From positions 284,001-348,000 of the forward strand of contig JADJQS010000001.1 in the NCBI GenBank assembly GCA_016712635.1: a stretch of 64,000 nt of DNA, written 5' to 3'. The DNA comes from Gammaproteobacteria bacterium (GTDB lineage: Bacteria > Pseudomonadota > Gammaproteobacteria > SZUA-140). The notes under the pieces are model-generated. The model saw nothing but the letters and a program-made list of their open reading frames with translations, was not told the origin of the DNA and did not search any database. How positions within the stretch are numbered: the stretch's first letter is position 1; every line of letters begins with the position of its first letter. A program made the translations under genes and the position numbers. Below, one piece after another: positions 1-9,032 of this stretch.

Positions 1-48
1 GGGGCAGGAGCCTGAGCGGTATAGAGACATCGAGCCTGTTGCCGCCTA

Positions 49-240
49 GTGGAATCCACCCTGCACAAAACTCGCCCATGTCCTCGATGCGGATCGGCAC
101 AGGTCGCCCGGGTCGTCTATGGATACCCTACTGAGGACACCATCGCGGCATCGGCCCGTGGAGAGGTAGAGATCGGCGGCTGCGTGTTGTCTGACGACTC
201 GCCGACCCGATCCTGTCGAGATTGTGGACATACTTGGTGA
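49..240 (+). CDS. Small zinc-ribbon protein
   Basis: A 63-residue protein with two Cys pairs, CPRCG at residues 11-15 and CRDCG at 56-60, the layout of a zinc ribbon. The middle has a YGYP segment followed by GGC. From memory, similar small proteins with CPRCG, YGxP, GGC and CRDCG occur widely as unassigned genes. The only in-frame start covering the first Cys pair is GTG at 49. The role is unknown; metal binding is inferred from the cysteines. The next gene on this strand begins 85 bases later. Confidence 0.6.
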   Translation: MESTLHKTRPCPRCGSAQVARVVYGYPTEDTIAASARGEVEIGGCVLSDDSPTRSCRDCGHTW

Positions 241-325
241 GATGGGCAATCGGAATTTGCGTGACATATTAAGAAAGCTGCACACCATCTCGGGCTTGAT
301 CCAAATGATCGAGTAGTTTATACGC

Positions 326-943
326 ATGAAAATAGGTATGTGGGAGCGACTTAAAAACTGGAATCGAGGCACCTATGTGCCACCACCGGAGAACGACCCC
401 GACAGCCCACTAATCATAATTTCCCCTGGCTATTATAAACGGCCACTATTAGCCAAGGTCTTTGAAACTATATGCCAGTTTTTCCAGCGACAAGGTGCGG
501 GCATAATTGCAGGAATTATGATATCCGTTGTTGCGGGAATCTTGCTTTATCTCATACTCCCCAGTAATTTGAAATTCGTTTCGACAACAGAACCATCTCT
601 GCAACACTGGCCAGCATTAACCTCAGCTCAACAGAGCTTACTGGGTGCCAAGCTGCCTACCCCGCCGTCACCAATCACTATTATTTGCGTTTCGAACAAT
701 TGCATGGACTTTGCCAAGAGTCTTGCTACGGCGTTCAGAGAGCAGGGTTGGGAGGTTACAATGCAGAATGAACATATCATCTGGGGGATGGGTCCGCATA
801 TCCGTATTGCTCCCGCGGGTGCGCGGTCGGAAGCCATAGGGAAGGCCATCGAATATGTCACGGGCACTAAGGCTGTGATATCTCCAGAGCAAGATGATGA
901 ATCGCAGATATACCTTGCCATTGGAGAGCGATTGGATCCTTAG
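326..943 (+). CDS. Membrane-anchored protein of unknown function
   Basis: A 205-residue protein with a proline-rich N-terminus, one clear hydrophobic segment at about residues 58-79, and a C-terminal globular part with alternating hydrophobic strands and helices (about 115-205). This predicts a single-pass membrane protein with a soluble domain; which side faces out is not determined. An ATG 12 bases downstream (338) is an alternative start, and neither has a strong ribosome binding site. It is followed on the same strand by two more unassigned genes. I do not recognise the family. Confidence 0.55.
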   Translation: MKIGMWERLKNWNRGTYVPPPENDPDSPLIIISPGYYKRPLLAKVFETICQFFQRQGAGIIAGIMISVVAGILLYLILPSNLKFVSTTEPSLQHWPALTSAQQSLLGAKLPTPPSPITIICVSNNCMDFAKSLATAFREQGWEVTMQNEHIIWGMGPHIRIAPAGARSEAIGKAIEYVTGTKAVISPEQDDESQIYLAIGERLDP

Positions 944-983
944 GCTATGAACCAATTACCTTGCTCGACCCGAGAGAGGAGAT

Positions 984-1643
984 ATGGCCACATTTTCTAA
1001 ACGCCTCGGTGTAGGTGACCCCCAAGGCTCCCGCTCTTCTGAATGGGTTGTGATGTGGAAATCTGATAAAGGTGATGTCTATCTAGCGGGACGTACTCTC
1101 GGCCAGTCGTTCAGAGTCAGCCTTCACGAATCTGGGGTATGTTTCATTCGGGCGCCAGATCCTAACAAATGGACGTCACCCGGACCTCCCCCTCGATCCA
1201 CCTATCGATGGACAATAAATCCACATAGCCAATTCGAGTTCCCCTTTGGCATAGTCATTCCCACCTCAGAACTCAGATCTGGCGAATGGGCTAAGCATAG
1301 AGATAAGGGCACTATCTGGATCCCGGCTGCGACAACCAGAGAACGCGCGATCGAGATTGCTGTATTTCTGACACGCGCCGAGCCGCGGCCTATTAATCAG
1401 CTCTCTGCCGCTGGCTGGAAAAATATCATTGTTCTGGAACGTCTCCCCGATGGCCGAGATCTCTGGGTTGTTGCCGGAGAAACTGAGGGATTCCCAATAG
1501 ATAAGCGAGCTGAGCTCGAACAGATCAAGATCCAAGCTAAGTTATTGAACTCTAAACTTACATGCCAACCAGTCAATCCACGACTCTTATTATGTGCGAT
1601 TGAGGCGAAGGGAACACGTCGCTTTGTTGAGGCAGCGGCCTAG
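984..1643 (+). CDS. Hypothetical soluble protein
   Basis: A 219-residue protein without a signal peptide or membrane segment. The N-terminal half is rich in aromatic and basic residues and the C-terminal half is mixed helix and strand. The ATG at 984 follows a good purine-rich ribosome binding site (GAGAGGAGAT), which supports the start. It lies 40 bases after the membrane-anchored gene and 3 bases before the small two-helix membrane gene, so the three are probably co-transcribed. I do not recognise a family and assign no function. Confidence 0.55.
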   Translation: MATFSKRLGVGDPQGSRSSEWVVMWKSDKGDVYLAGRTLGQSFRVSLHESGVCFIRAPDPNKWTSPGPPPRSTYRWTINPHSQFEFPFGIVIPTSELRSGEWAKHRDKGTIWIPAATTRERAIEIAVFLTRAEPRPINQLSAAGWKNIIVLERLPDGRDLWVVAGETEGFPIDKRAELEQIKIQAKLLNSKLTCQPVNPRLLLCAIEAKGTRRFVEAAA

Positions 1644-1646
1644 AAA

Positions 1647-1892
1647 ATGATGAGAGAGTCCACCATAGGAGTCATGTACCTCATTGCTCTATTAATTGCC
1701 TCAATATCTCTCGGAGGAATAGCGCAATATGCTGTGAATCTATCAAATTTTCTTCAGGGTCATATCATCACGATCTCGCATGAGGAGTTTAAATCAGACT
1801 TCTGGATGGCAGTTATATGGGGGCTCGGAATTTTCATCCTTACCTGTGGTTCCAGAGCATGGAATGGATATTGGCCTCATGAGAAAAAGTGA
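1647..1892 (+). CDS. Small two-helix membrane protein
   Basis: An 81-residue protein with two hydrophobic segments, at about residues 8-30 and 52-68, separated by a short polar loop and ending in a charged tail (PHEKK). It begins 3 bases after the preceding stop codon, which argues for translational coupling. No family is recognised. It is probably an integral inner-membrane protein working with the two upstream products, by inference from spacing only. Confidence 0.5.
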   Translation: MMRESTIGVMYLIALLIASISLGGIAQYAVNLSNFLQGHIITISHEEFKSDFWMAVIWGLGIFILTCGSRAWNGYWPHEKK

Positions 1893-2077
1893 TAAAAAGG
1901 TGGGGGTGCGCGGCCGAGTGTCCGCCGTACCACGCCACAATTGAGCACATTGATCGTCACCTGGTGGCAAGTAAGGCAAGCCTTTGGCTAATACCACGGA
2001 TCGCTGTTGCCAGTTCGAGCTGTACAAGTACCCATTCGATATAGATACATATGAAACGAGAACCTTTGGTATAGAGA

Positions 2078-3253
2078 TTAAAATAAGTTGGCCCCACATT
2101 TGTCACACTGCTCAGCAGTATCACTTGTGATTGGTTGATTGCACTTCCGACACCATCCATAGAAATCAGCTATATCCACTTCGTAGCTCTCGATCTCATT
2201 ATCAATATCGAGTTTTAGTACAACACTTATTCTAAAAGGAACTCTGACAGTTATTTTCCCAAACATATAATGATCATTCCAATCATCATCTTCTATCTCT
2301 ATATTCAGAGATCTCCTCGATACCGTAATAATCAGATTTATAGATAAAGACATCTAGGATGAGATCAGCGGCGACTTCATATTCGAGGAAGAGCCTATTA
2401 TCATCTAGCTCATACGCATCAGTGATATCGGAGCTTTCAAAATCTTCTAAATAGCTAACACTGTCGGACTTTCCAGCTCCGCCGGCAGATTTAGTTGATT
2501 AAGGCGATCTAACTGGACATTTAATAGACTACTAATTTTCTCCCGATTCTCCCCATAAAACTCCGAGAACTTGAATTTCCTATACGTGTCATTCTGAATC
2601 GCGCTGATGATATCTTTATTTGTGGGCAAGCAAGGTTTGATTTTTTGATCTATAAACTCCGAAAGAGTTCGAGTGATGTTAACGTCTGCTTTCGATAAAT
2701 TTCGTTCCGTGAGGTCATCAACTAAATGTGGGTGAAGATCAGAGTCTTGACTACAAAAATCTTTAGTATTATTCGTCACAAGAATGCACAGCTCGCCATT
2801 TATTAGGGTATTGCGCAATAAAGTTTCCCATAACAACGCGTCACGATATCCTTTCCCACTCTCTTGAAATGGGCGACGCCTCTTAAGATCACGCCTGACG
2901 ATATCTTCCTGTGGAATTTCTTTATAGCTAGGGCGGGCTGCTCTTAATTCATGAAGTAGGCGGTCAAATGATGTAATAAAAGTTTGGACTTCATTTTCAA
3001 TATTGATCGACGGTATTTGTATTTGTTGACTACCAGCTAATATAGAATTTAGAGCATCTATTTTTTTATTTACTTCTTTCAGAGATTCTATTAGATTTTC
3101 TCGATACTTGTTTATCGTTTCCTCAACTATAATTTCAGGAACAACAAGTTCAACAAACCCTTTAGATATCGCTTCCTTTAATATCGATATATGTGGTCCG
3201 TCTAGACGGAACTTCCTCTGTACAAACGCATTCGTATCTAAAACAAGCTTCAT
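2078..3253 (-). pseudogene. PIN-domain (DUF4935-like) nuclease gene, split across three frames
   Basis: The N-terminal 270 residues (3253 down to 2447) form a PIN-like nuclease domain. Acidic residues are in LDTNAF (start), VPEIIVEE, a central RDALLWETLL and VTNNTKDF. Reading on in the next frame (about 2460-2300) gives a coherent acidic stretch including FIYKSDYYGIEEISEY. A third frame (about 2300-2078) gives WNDHYMFGK and a C-terminal zinc ribbon with two CxxC pairs. Together they would make one protein of roughly 395 residues, a plausible size for a PIN protein with a C-terminal domain. Adding one A to a run of A near 2472 repairs the first break; the second, near 2300-2330, needs two bases added or one removed. 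An ATG at 3262 is an alternative start. No antitoxin gene is evident. Confidence 0.6.
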
Positions 3254-3847
3254 TGATCTCAATAATCAATTGGCAACGGTGATGGCTTCTATAAACCCTT
3301 GTTTAATCTTCTTGTTACGAACTTCATTCTAGATGCTTTTTGAGGACATCTCGCCATTGCATCGGGCAAACCTGCTCAGGTTAATCAATCAGAAAGGGCT
3401 TGTTATTAAGAGAAATGCCGAATAGCAACCGGCAGTATTGAAGCAAGATAGGGTATCCAAATATGCCTATTCCTTATTAGAACTATATCTACCTATAACT
3501 AGACGGTCAATTATTTAGATTTATACTCATTAATCCGCTTACTTCGTTAGTAACGATACACTTACATCTCACCTCACATCTTTCATTTGGTAGCATTACA
3601 CTTGATAATTTTCTCTCACCCTGCCTTCCGGATACGTGCATACACCTTCAATTTCTAGTCGTGGCTCGAATTTGTATACCCTTGCATCATCACGATAATG
3701 GTGAGGATCTCGAACTTCATAATTGATCGATGCATCGATGGCAACATCATACTTACTGATTTTGATGGCGAGAAAAGCATGAATCTTCTTTTCTGTTTTT
3801 TTCTAGTTGCCATCAGATATATCAACCTATTTGCTAACAATCAATTA
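3254..3847. other. Gene-free AT-rich spacer
   Basis: About 590 bases between the 5' end of the PIN gene and the 3' end of the polymerase gene. Very A+T rich with only short open frames lacking ribosome binding sites. It should hold the PIN gene promoter; I cannot place a convincing -35/-10 pair. No RNA gene or repeat is recognised. Confidence 0.5.
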
Positions 3848-5081
3848 CTAGATCGTCTGACGATGGCCATAGGGTTTCCACGCTGGCGCAATAACGTTTG
3901 GCATATCTGACCGGTTGATCATATAACCGGGTGCCAGCGTAAACTCGCCATACTTCTCGTTGACCCGATCCATCACCTCGTTGAGCTGGATCCGCACCTC
4001 GCCCTGGCCTTCAAACATATCAACTTGTTGTCCCCTCGGCTTCGGATCTAGCACGGTGATCTGCACCTGGAAGATGCCTTCGCCCTTCCACATATTGGTT
4101 AAGACGAATTGGCAGAGCTGAAAGATCGACCGGCTGTCGCTGGTCGGAGACTTGGTGCGGAAACGGTCTCCGATCCAGCCGTCGATCTTGCGCAGTCCGA
4201 TCAAAAACTCCTGGCCTTCCATTTTATTCTTGCGCAGTCGCTGCCCGACCTTCTCGCTCATGTGGGTGAGATAGGTGACGAGGGTGTCTCGGTCCTTGGT
4301 GTTCGGCGGCAGTACCTTGCCGTGCCCCATCGACTTCGGCGCCGGGACATCGGTGTGGATCTTGTCGGGGTCTGCCCCTGGCACATCAGCCAGATCCTCC
4401 GGCCGAGGTTCCCGAAGCGCTGGCCCAGGATGCTGATCGGGAGTTTGTGCATGTCCCCGCACACCTGGACGCCGTATTGGGCGAGGAAATTACCGATGCC
4501 GGTGGCAATTCCGCAGAGCTGGGTGACCGGGACATCTTTCAGCCTCTCGGCCGCCTCCCAGGGCGGGATCACGGTTAATCCGTTTGGCTTCTGCAGCTTC
4601 GCGGCAAATTTGGCGGTCGTCTTGTCCCCGGCGATCCCGACCGAGCACAGCAGGCCCGAAGCGTTGAACACGATCTGCTTGACCATCTTCCCCATTCGGA
4701 CAGGGGTTCCATGCAGCTTCTGGCAGCGGGTGACCTCGAGGAAGGCTTCGTCACAGGAGAACACCTCAAGATCAGGGGTCACGGCCTCCAGAGACTTCAT
4801 GATGCCGGTGGAGATTCGGGCATAGACCTCGGGGCGGGCTGGGCGCTGGATCAGTTTTGGACACATCTTCAGCCCCTCCTTCACCCGCATCCCCGTTTTG
4901 ATTCCAAAGGCCCGGGCCTCGTAACTTGAGGTGATGATGCACGTTCCGGTTAAGCCATTGGTCACCGCCACGGGTTTCCCCCGGAGCTGCGGGAGTCCCG
5001 CTGCTCGACGGACGCGAAGAAGGCGCTCATGTCCACGTGGATGACGGCACGTGGCCAGAGGACTGGGCAGTGGTCTTCCAT
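3848..5081 (-). pseudogene. Y-family (DinB/UmuC-like) DNA polymerase, two frameshifts as sequenced
   Basis: This would be a translesion polymerase of about 410 residues. The N-terminus reads IHVDMSAFFASVEQ, the metal-binding start of the family. FSCDEAFLEVT is the second catalytic motif, and a C-terminal little-finger region includes SMGHGKVLPPNT. The start is ATG at 5081, three bases after the lexA stop, so lexA and this gene are coupled. Two frame changes are needed: near 5000 (one C added to a CCC run) and near 4370 (one G added to a GGGG run). Both fit homopolymer contraction rather than decay. Error-prone repair after DNA damage is the expected role. Confidence 0.8.
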
Positions 5082-5084
5082 TGT

Positions 5085-5684
5085 TCACCGATAGGAGCGG
5101 AACACGCCGACCACGACCCCCTGGATGTGGACCCGCTCGGCGGAGTAGATCATCGGGGCGATTGAGGCATTGGCCGGGGTGAGCTGGATACTGCCGTCTT
5201 TCCGTCGCTTGAGGCGCTTCAGGGTCGTTTCGGACTCATCGATCAGGGCGACGACCATCTCCCCGTCCCGGGCAGCGTCCCGGGCCTCGATAACGACGGT
5301 ATCGCCGTTCAGGATACCGGCCTCGATCATGGAGTCCCCCTTCACCCGGAGTGCATAGCGGTTGCTTCCCACCACGAAGGTGGACAGATCGAAGGTCTCC
5401 TCGCCCCGGATGGCCTCGATGGGCTGACCGGCAGCGATACGGCCGAGGAGCGGCAGACCGATTCCCGGAGTCTCCGGAATCTCGACCAACCTCAGCCCCC
5501 GCTTGCGGCCCGGGGTCTGGACCACATAGCCGGCCTCGATCAGGGCCTGCACGTAGCGGTGGATGACACCCTTGGAGGTGATCCCGATCCCGGCCGCGAT
5601 CTCAGTAAGACTGGGGCTGTGGCCGTGTTTCCGCCAGTACTGGCGGAGGTAATCGAGGGTTTTTTGTTGCGCGAGTGTAAGCAT
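5085..5684 (-). CDS. lexA: LexA-family SOS repressor
   Basis: A 199-residue repressor. Residues 1-65 form the winged helix, with SKGVIHRYVQALIEAGY in the recognition helix region; the IHR part resembles alphaproteobacterial LexA more than E. coli LexA. Residues 75-199 form the S24 self-cleavage domain, with the Ala85-Gly86 scissile bond in GRIAAG, Ser118 in GDSM and Lys156 in TLKR. It should repress its own operon and release it on RecA-stimulated self-cleavage. A GTTC-N7-GTTC operator lies about 32 bases upstream of the start. It is followed after 3 bases by the Y-family polymerase. It may be an element-specific second LexA. Confidence 0.92.
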   Translation of the reverse strand: MLTLAQQKTLDYLRQYWRKHGHSPSLTEIAAGIGITSKGVIHRYVQALIEAGYVVQTPGRKRGLRLVEIPETPGIGLPLLGRIAAGQPIEAIRGEETFDLSTFVVGSNRYALRVKGDSMIEAGILNGDTVVIEARDAARDGEMVVALIDESETTLKRLKRRKDGSIQLTPANASIAPMIYSAERVHIQGVVVGVFRSYR

Positions 5685-5715
5685 GTCTGGCCTCCGGATA
5701 TCCTGCCAGACTAGA

Positions 5716-5730
5716 GAACTTTAAGAGAAC
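5716..5730. promoter_or_regulatory. LexA operator, alphaproteobacterial type (GTTC-N7-GTTC)
   Basis: On the plus strand the sequence is GAAC, seven bases, GAAC, which is GTTC-N7-GTTC on the lexA coding strand. That direct repeat is the known SOS box of alphaproteobacterial LexA, unlike the CTGT-N8-ACAG palindrome used in E. coli. It sits between the SRAP gene and lexA, correctly placed for autoregulation of lexA and the downstream polymerase. Confidence 0.7.
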
Positions 5731-5773
5731 TTACAAGTGATCAAAACACTGCCTTGAATTTCAGGCAGTTGGG

Positions 5774-6440
5774 TCAGTGTAGAGGGAGGATGAGGTCGGG
5801 GTCGGTGTTCTTCGGGCTGTTGACCCGGGTGCTGACCGGGTAGGCGATCATGGGTTGCCGGGTGTAGGGCACGAGCAACTCTTGCAGAGCCTCCTGGGGT
5901 GTCTCCGGATTCAGCCAGAGAGAGTAATCGTCAGGATCAACGATCACTGGCATCCGACCATGGATCTGCCTCGTCGCGTCATTCGCTTCTGTCGTAATGA
6001 TCGTGCAGGACACAATGACTTCATCCCTCCCAGTACTCCCATAATCCGGCGAAAGAGAACACTTCACTATCAGGAATTTGGATGTAATACGGTTGCTTGG
6101 TTTTCGCTCCGGTGGGCATCCATTCGTAGTAGCCGGAAGCGGGAATCAGGCAGCGGTGCTTCTTGAACGGGGTACGGAAGGATGGCTTCTCGGCGAGGGT
6201 TTCGCCGACGGCGTTGATCATGTGGTAGCCGATCTTCTTGTCCTTGGCCCAGTGCGGGATCAGGCCCCAATGCATGGGCGTCAGGATTCGGCGCGGCGGC
6301 TCAAGCGAAAGTCGTACTACAGGGACATCCTGTGAGGGGGCGATGTTGTACCTGGGTCTGTAGGACTCGATTTTGTCCTCAAGCGCGTAGTGCTCAAGTA
6401 TTACATCGAGCGAGGGGGTGAGTGTGTAGCGGCCGCACAT
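5774..6440 (-). pseudogene. SOS response-associated peptidase (SRAP/YedK), frameshifted as sequenced
   Basis: SRAP proteins crosslink to abasic sites in single-stranded DNA through Cys2. The start at 6440 gives MCGRYTL, with the catalytic Cys at position 2. NIAPSQ, MHWGLIPHWAKD, LIPASGYYEW and, after a frame change, IIITTEAN-type and HGRMPVI motifs follow, all typical. The break is near 6030, in a G-rich run in the codons for YWEGRDE, and needs two bases added or one removed. Repaired length is about 222 residues, normal for the family. It sits 89 bases upstream of lexA on the same strand, forming a three-gene DNA-damage set with lexA and the polymerase. Confidence 0.85.
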
Positions 6441-6668
6441 ATACCCAGCATACACTTACATCTGCGGTATGTGGACACGTGCCGAACATAGGAGGATGCA
6501 ATATACACAGCATCTCCGTCTCTGATTAGTTACCGCAATAATCGGACAGGATTCTGTAGGAAGTTATATGCAACAACCAAATATCGCATTATCACGGCCG
6601 TCTCTATATTAATAAATGTCCGGACCAATGGATCTCTTGATTAACAGTTATAAGCCTTAGGACATAGC

Positions 6669-7148
6669 TTGGAAGTGGTAGACACAAAATGGATGTTTGT
6701 AGGTGCAGCTGCAATTGCGACTGTATCGTCACTTCTGTTTTCAGTTGGCGTCATGAATCCCTTGGTGCCGATGCCATTTTATTTGGTAATGCTTGCTTGG
6801 ATTCTCTCTTACGGCTTCGTCGTCGTGTTGCCTCTGGTCTACTTGATAGAGTTCAAGCTGCTTAGTAAAAGAGAAAATCTCGGCGTACTCGTACTAATCA
6901 TTGCATCTCTGTTTTCGGTTTTGAGCATTATATATTTTTGGGGTTTCTGGGAATACGGTGTCAAGTATCAAGGTAAAATGCATACTCAAGTTGTGGCCGC
7001 TGAGAATATTGTCGACTTTATTGCACTTGTTGTATTGGCATATCTAGGAATGAGCAGGAAATCAAAAGTATTGCAGTATTCTGCAAATCTATTGTTATTT
7101 TTACTCCTCTCTTGGTGCGCTTTTCCGTACCTAGGAGAACTGCCATGA
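6669..7148 (+). CDS. Cassette-borne membrane protein, about five helices
   Basis: A 159-residue, very hydrophobic protein with about five predicted membrane segments, only short loops and no recognised family. The stop is immediately followed by an attC site, so this is the first visible gene cassette of the array. The start is uncertain: TTG at 6669, GTG at 6675 or ATG at 6693. Integron cassettes very often encode unassigned small membrane proteins like this. Confidence 0.55.
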   Translation: MEVVDTKWMFVGAAAIATVSSLLFSVGVMNPLVPMPFYLVMLAWILSYGFVVVLPLVYLIEFKLLSKRENLGVLVLIIASLFSVLSIIYFWGFWEYGVKYQGKMHTQVVAAENIVDFIALVVLAYLGMSRKSKVLQYSANLLLFLLLSWCAFPYLGELP

Positions 7149-7157
7149 AAAAGGCTT

Positions 7158-7212
7158 ATAACAAGGCGGCCAAGCGGGACGGCTTCGCCGCCGCTTGCCA
7201 TGGTCGTTAGCG
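7158..7212 (+). other. attC recombination site 1
   Basis: Begins with TATAACAAG, as in Vibrio-type attC sites, and ends with CGTTAGC. Between them the arms GGCCAAGCGG and CCGCTTGCCA can pair around a GC-rich TTCG centre. It lies nine bases after the stop of the first cassette gene and 11 bases before the next start. Confidence 0.8.
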
Positions 7213-7222
7213 GGCGCGACCG

Positions 7223-7855
7223 ATGAACGAGGTCGTTACGTTCCTTAACCAGTGGCAGACTCTCCTGGGAGCGGTGATCACTGCGGCTGCCGCGTTCGCC
7301 GTGGCATTCCTCGTTTCACACATCGACCGCCGTCGCGAGAATCTCGCCGCAGCGATGGTCATAACCAGTGATTTGACGACAGTTGTGGGCGCCGAACGAG
7401 TCTTGAATGAGATAGCTGACCACGAGGGCATCGCAGACGAACATCTCGCGATCTGGACTGCCCAGAGATTGACCTCTTTACGTCCACGCTTGTCTCCATT
7501 GTTTGACGGTTACATCGCCCGACTGATGCTTGTTGACGTCAAGCTTTCCGCCTATCTCGAATTGTTCAAGGTCGTATATCGAGATGTGGAGTATAAGCTC
7601 GAGCGCCTTGAAGCTGATATTCAACACTACAACGTCAATGATCGATTTCCGCGTCCCGAGGAAGATGTGCGAAGAGATCTGGATCTTGTGGGCACAGGAT
7701 TCCGCCGTGCAGCGGGTTACGCACGTTGTGCTGAGCGTCTACTCAACATACTCGTCCTCAGCAACTGGCCCTCGTTACACCGCCTACGGCGAACGCTATA
7801 CCGCACCAAAGTGGAGAAAGACTGTGAGAAGATTCTCAAGAGCGGCGCCCTCTAA
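7223..7855 (+). CDS. Cassette-borne protein with one N-terminal membrane helix
   Basis: A 210-residue protein. A single hydrophobic segment at about residues 13-34 is followed by a helical, charged cytoplasmic-looking body with a possible coiled-coil stretch near residues 115-135. The start ATG is 11 bases after attC 1 and the stop is inside the first bases of attC 2, the usual tight packing of a gene cassette. I recognise no family. Confidence 0.6.
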   Translation: MNEVVTFLNQWQTLLGAVITAAAAFAVAFLVSHIDRRRENLAAAMVITSDLTTVVGAERVLNEIADHEGIADEHLAIWTAQRLTSLRPRLSPLFDGYIARLMLVDVKLSAYLELFKVVYRDVEYKLERLEADIQHYNVNDRFPRPEEDVRRDLDLVGTGFRRAAGYARCAERLLNILVLSNWPSLHRLRRTLYRTKVEKDCEKILKSGAL

Positions 7856-7927
7856 CCAGCACATCGAATCGTGCTCTTCGCGCACTCGGACGCGCGTACC
7901 GCGCGCCGTCCATGTGTGTCGTTATGT
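7851..7927 (+). other. attC recombination site 2
   Basis: Starts at TCTAACCAG and ends at CGTTATG. The interior holds GGACGCGCG and CGCGCGCCGTCC, which can fold back on each other, as in folded attC structures. It overlaps the stop of the upstream gene and reaches the start of the Mrr-like gene. Confidence 0.7.
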
Positions 7928-8964
7928 TTCTTAATGGATGGCAAATAAATATGGGAGGCATGATTTTTGATCCGGGAACCTTATCTGATGGTATCTCTGA
8001 ACAGGTTGGTTATAAATCAGGCATAGCACTTTCCATCGAAGCAATGTGTGATTTTCTTGCTGATACTAAATACGCTGACCTGATAGTAGATTCTGAAGAG
8101 TACATGGTAAGAATAAGATCAGAAGAATATGAAGAACTATTTTTTAAGCTGCTGCATCGTATTGGCCACACTGAAGAACAATTTACTGGTGATTACACCG
8201 GCGCATATATATGGCACAAATATAAAGACCATCGAGATGTAGTTAGCGGAGTAACTGAACTATTTGTTCAAATGTGGCCTATTTTAATGAAGGAAACGGA
8301 AAAATCTGGGGGCAGGTCAATTGATCCGACACCGTTCATACATGAGGCACACTCAAGGTATGGGCGACTAGGTCTTGATATAGCCTATGAAAGAATTATG
8401 GCTATTAGTAGGGGCTCTGAGATAAATCCGCATTCCATTATAAGGCGAGTAGACTGGAAAGAAATTAAGCAGCTTGAGGCTTTATTTAAAGGTAGTGACG
8501 ACTCACCTGAGTATGGAAGGTTTATTGATCAGAGATTTATTGATTACCTCTCGAATAACCCTCATCACCTAGGAACAATGCAGTGGAGAAAGTTTGAGGA
8601 ATTAACCGATGAGTATTTTCAAAGGCAAGGGTATTCAGTTGAGCTAGGTCCTGGAAGAAACGATGAAGGTGTTGATGTCCGCATTTGGCACCCCGAAAAA
8701 TCACCAACAGATAGTCCTAGCGCAATAATTCAATGCAAAAGACAAAAAGAAAAAGTTCAAAAAGTAATTGTTAAAGGACTTTTTGCTGATGTTTTGTTTG
8801 AGGATGCACAATACGGGCTTATTGTAACATCTTCAGAATTATCACCCGGGTCACGTAATACTATTTTAGCAAGAGGCTATCCTATTGAAGAAGTTAATCA
8901 TGAAATGCTTACTAAATGGTTATCAGAGCTAAGAACACCGGGAACAGGTATTGTTAGGGTATAG
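7924..8964 (+). CDS. Mrr-type restriction endonuclease-like protein
   Basis: About 346 residues. The N-terminal two thirds are unassigned and helical. The C-terminal ~115 residues are an Mrr_cat-type nuclease domain: WRKFEELTDEYFQRQGY, then GVDVRIW with the catalytic Asp, then IIQCKRQK with the Q-x-K variant of the PD-(D/E)XK motif, then a V-TSS segment. Mrr-like enzymes cut modified or foreign DNA, so a defence role is inferred. The start is taken at ATG 7924, which overlaps the attC end; 7951 and 7960 are alternatives. The gene is markedly A+T rich compared with the neighbouring cassettes, suggesting a different donor. Confidence 0.8.
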   Translation: MFLNGWQINMGGMIFDPGTLSDGISEQVGYKSGIALSIEAMCDFLADTKYADLIVDSEEYMVRIRSEEYEELFFKLLHRIGHTEEQFTGDYTGAYIWHKYKDHRDVVSGVTELFVQMWPILMKETEKSGGRSIDPTPFIHEAHSRYGRLGLDIAYERIMAISRGSEINPHSIIRRVDWKEIKQLEALFKGSDDSPEYGRFIDQRFIDYLSNNPHHLGTMQWRKFEELTDEYFQRQGYSVELGPGRNDEGVDVRIWHPEKSPTDSPSAIIQCKRQKEKVQKVIVKGLFADVLFEDAQYGLIVTSSELSPGSRNTILARGYPIEEVNHEMLTKWLSELRTPGTGIVRV

Positions 8965-8966
8965 AA

Positions 8967-9026
8967 CATAACAAGCGCCTCCACTCGACGCAAAAAAGCG
9001 GCGCGAGTGAGGCTATTCGTTAGGGC
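8967..9026 (+). other. attC recombination site 3
   Basis: Starts CATAACAAG and ends CGTTAGG. The arms GCCTCCACTCG and CGAGTGAGGC form a near-perfect inverted repeat. It lies directly after the Mrr-like gene and seven bases before the next start. This is the clearest attC of the set. Confidence 0.88.
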
Positions 9027-9032
9027 TGCCCG

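Noticed and set aside
3655..3840. Short minus-strand open frame in the AT-rich spacer
   Set aside because: No ribosome binding site, low complexity and no recognisable pattern.
6540..6668. attI site or an extra attC in front of the first cassette
   Set aside because: GTTATATGC and GTTATAAGC occur, but there are no foldable arms and no integrase gene, so an attI cannot be supported.
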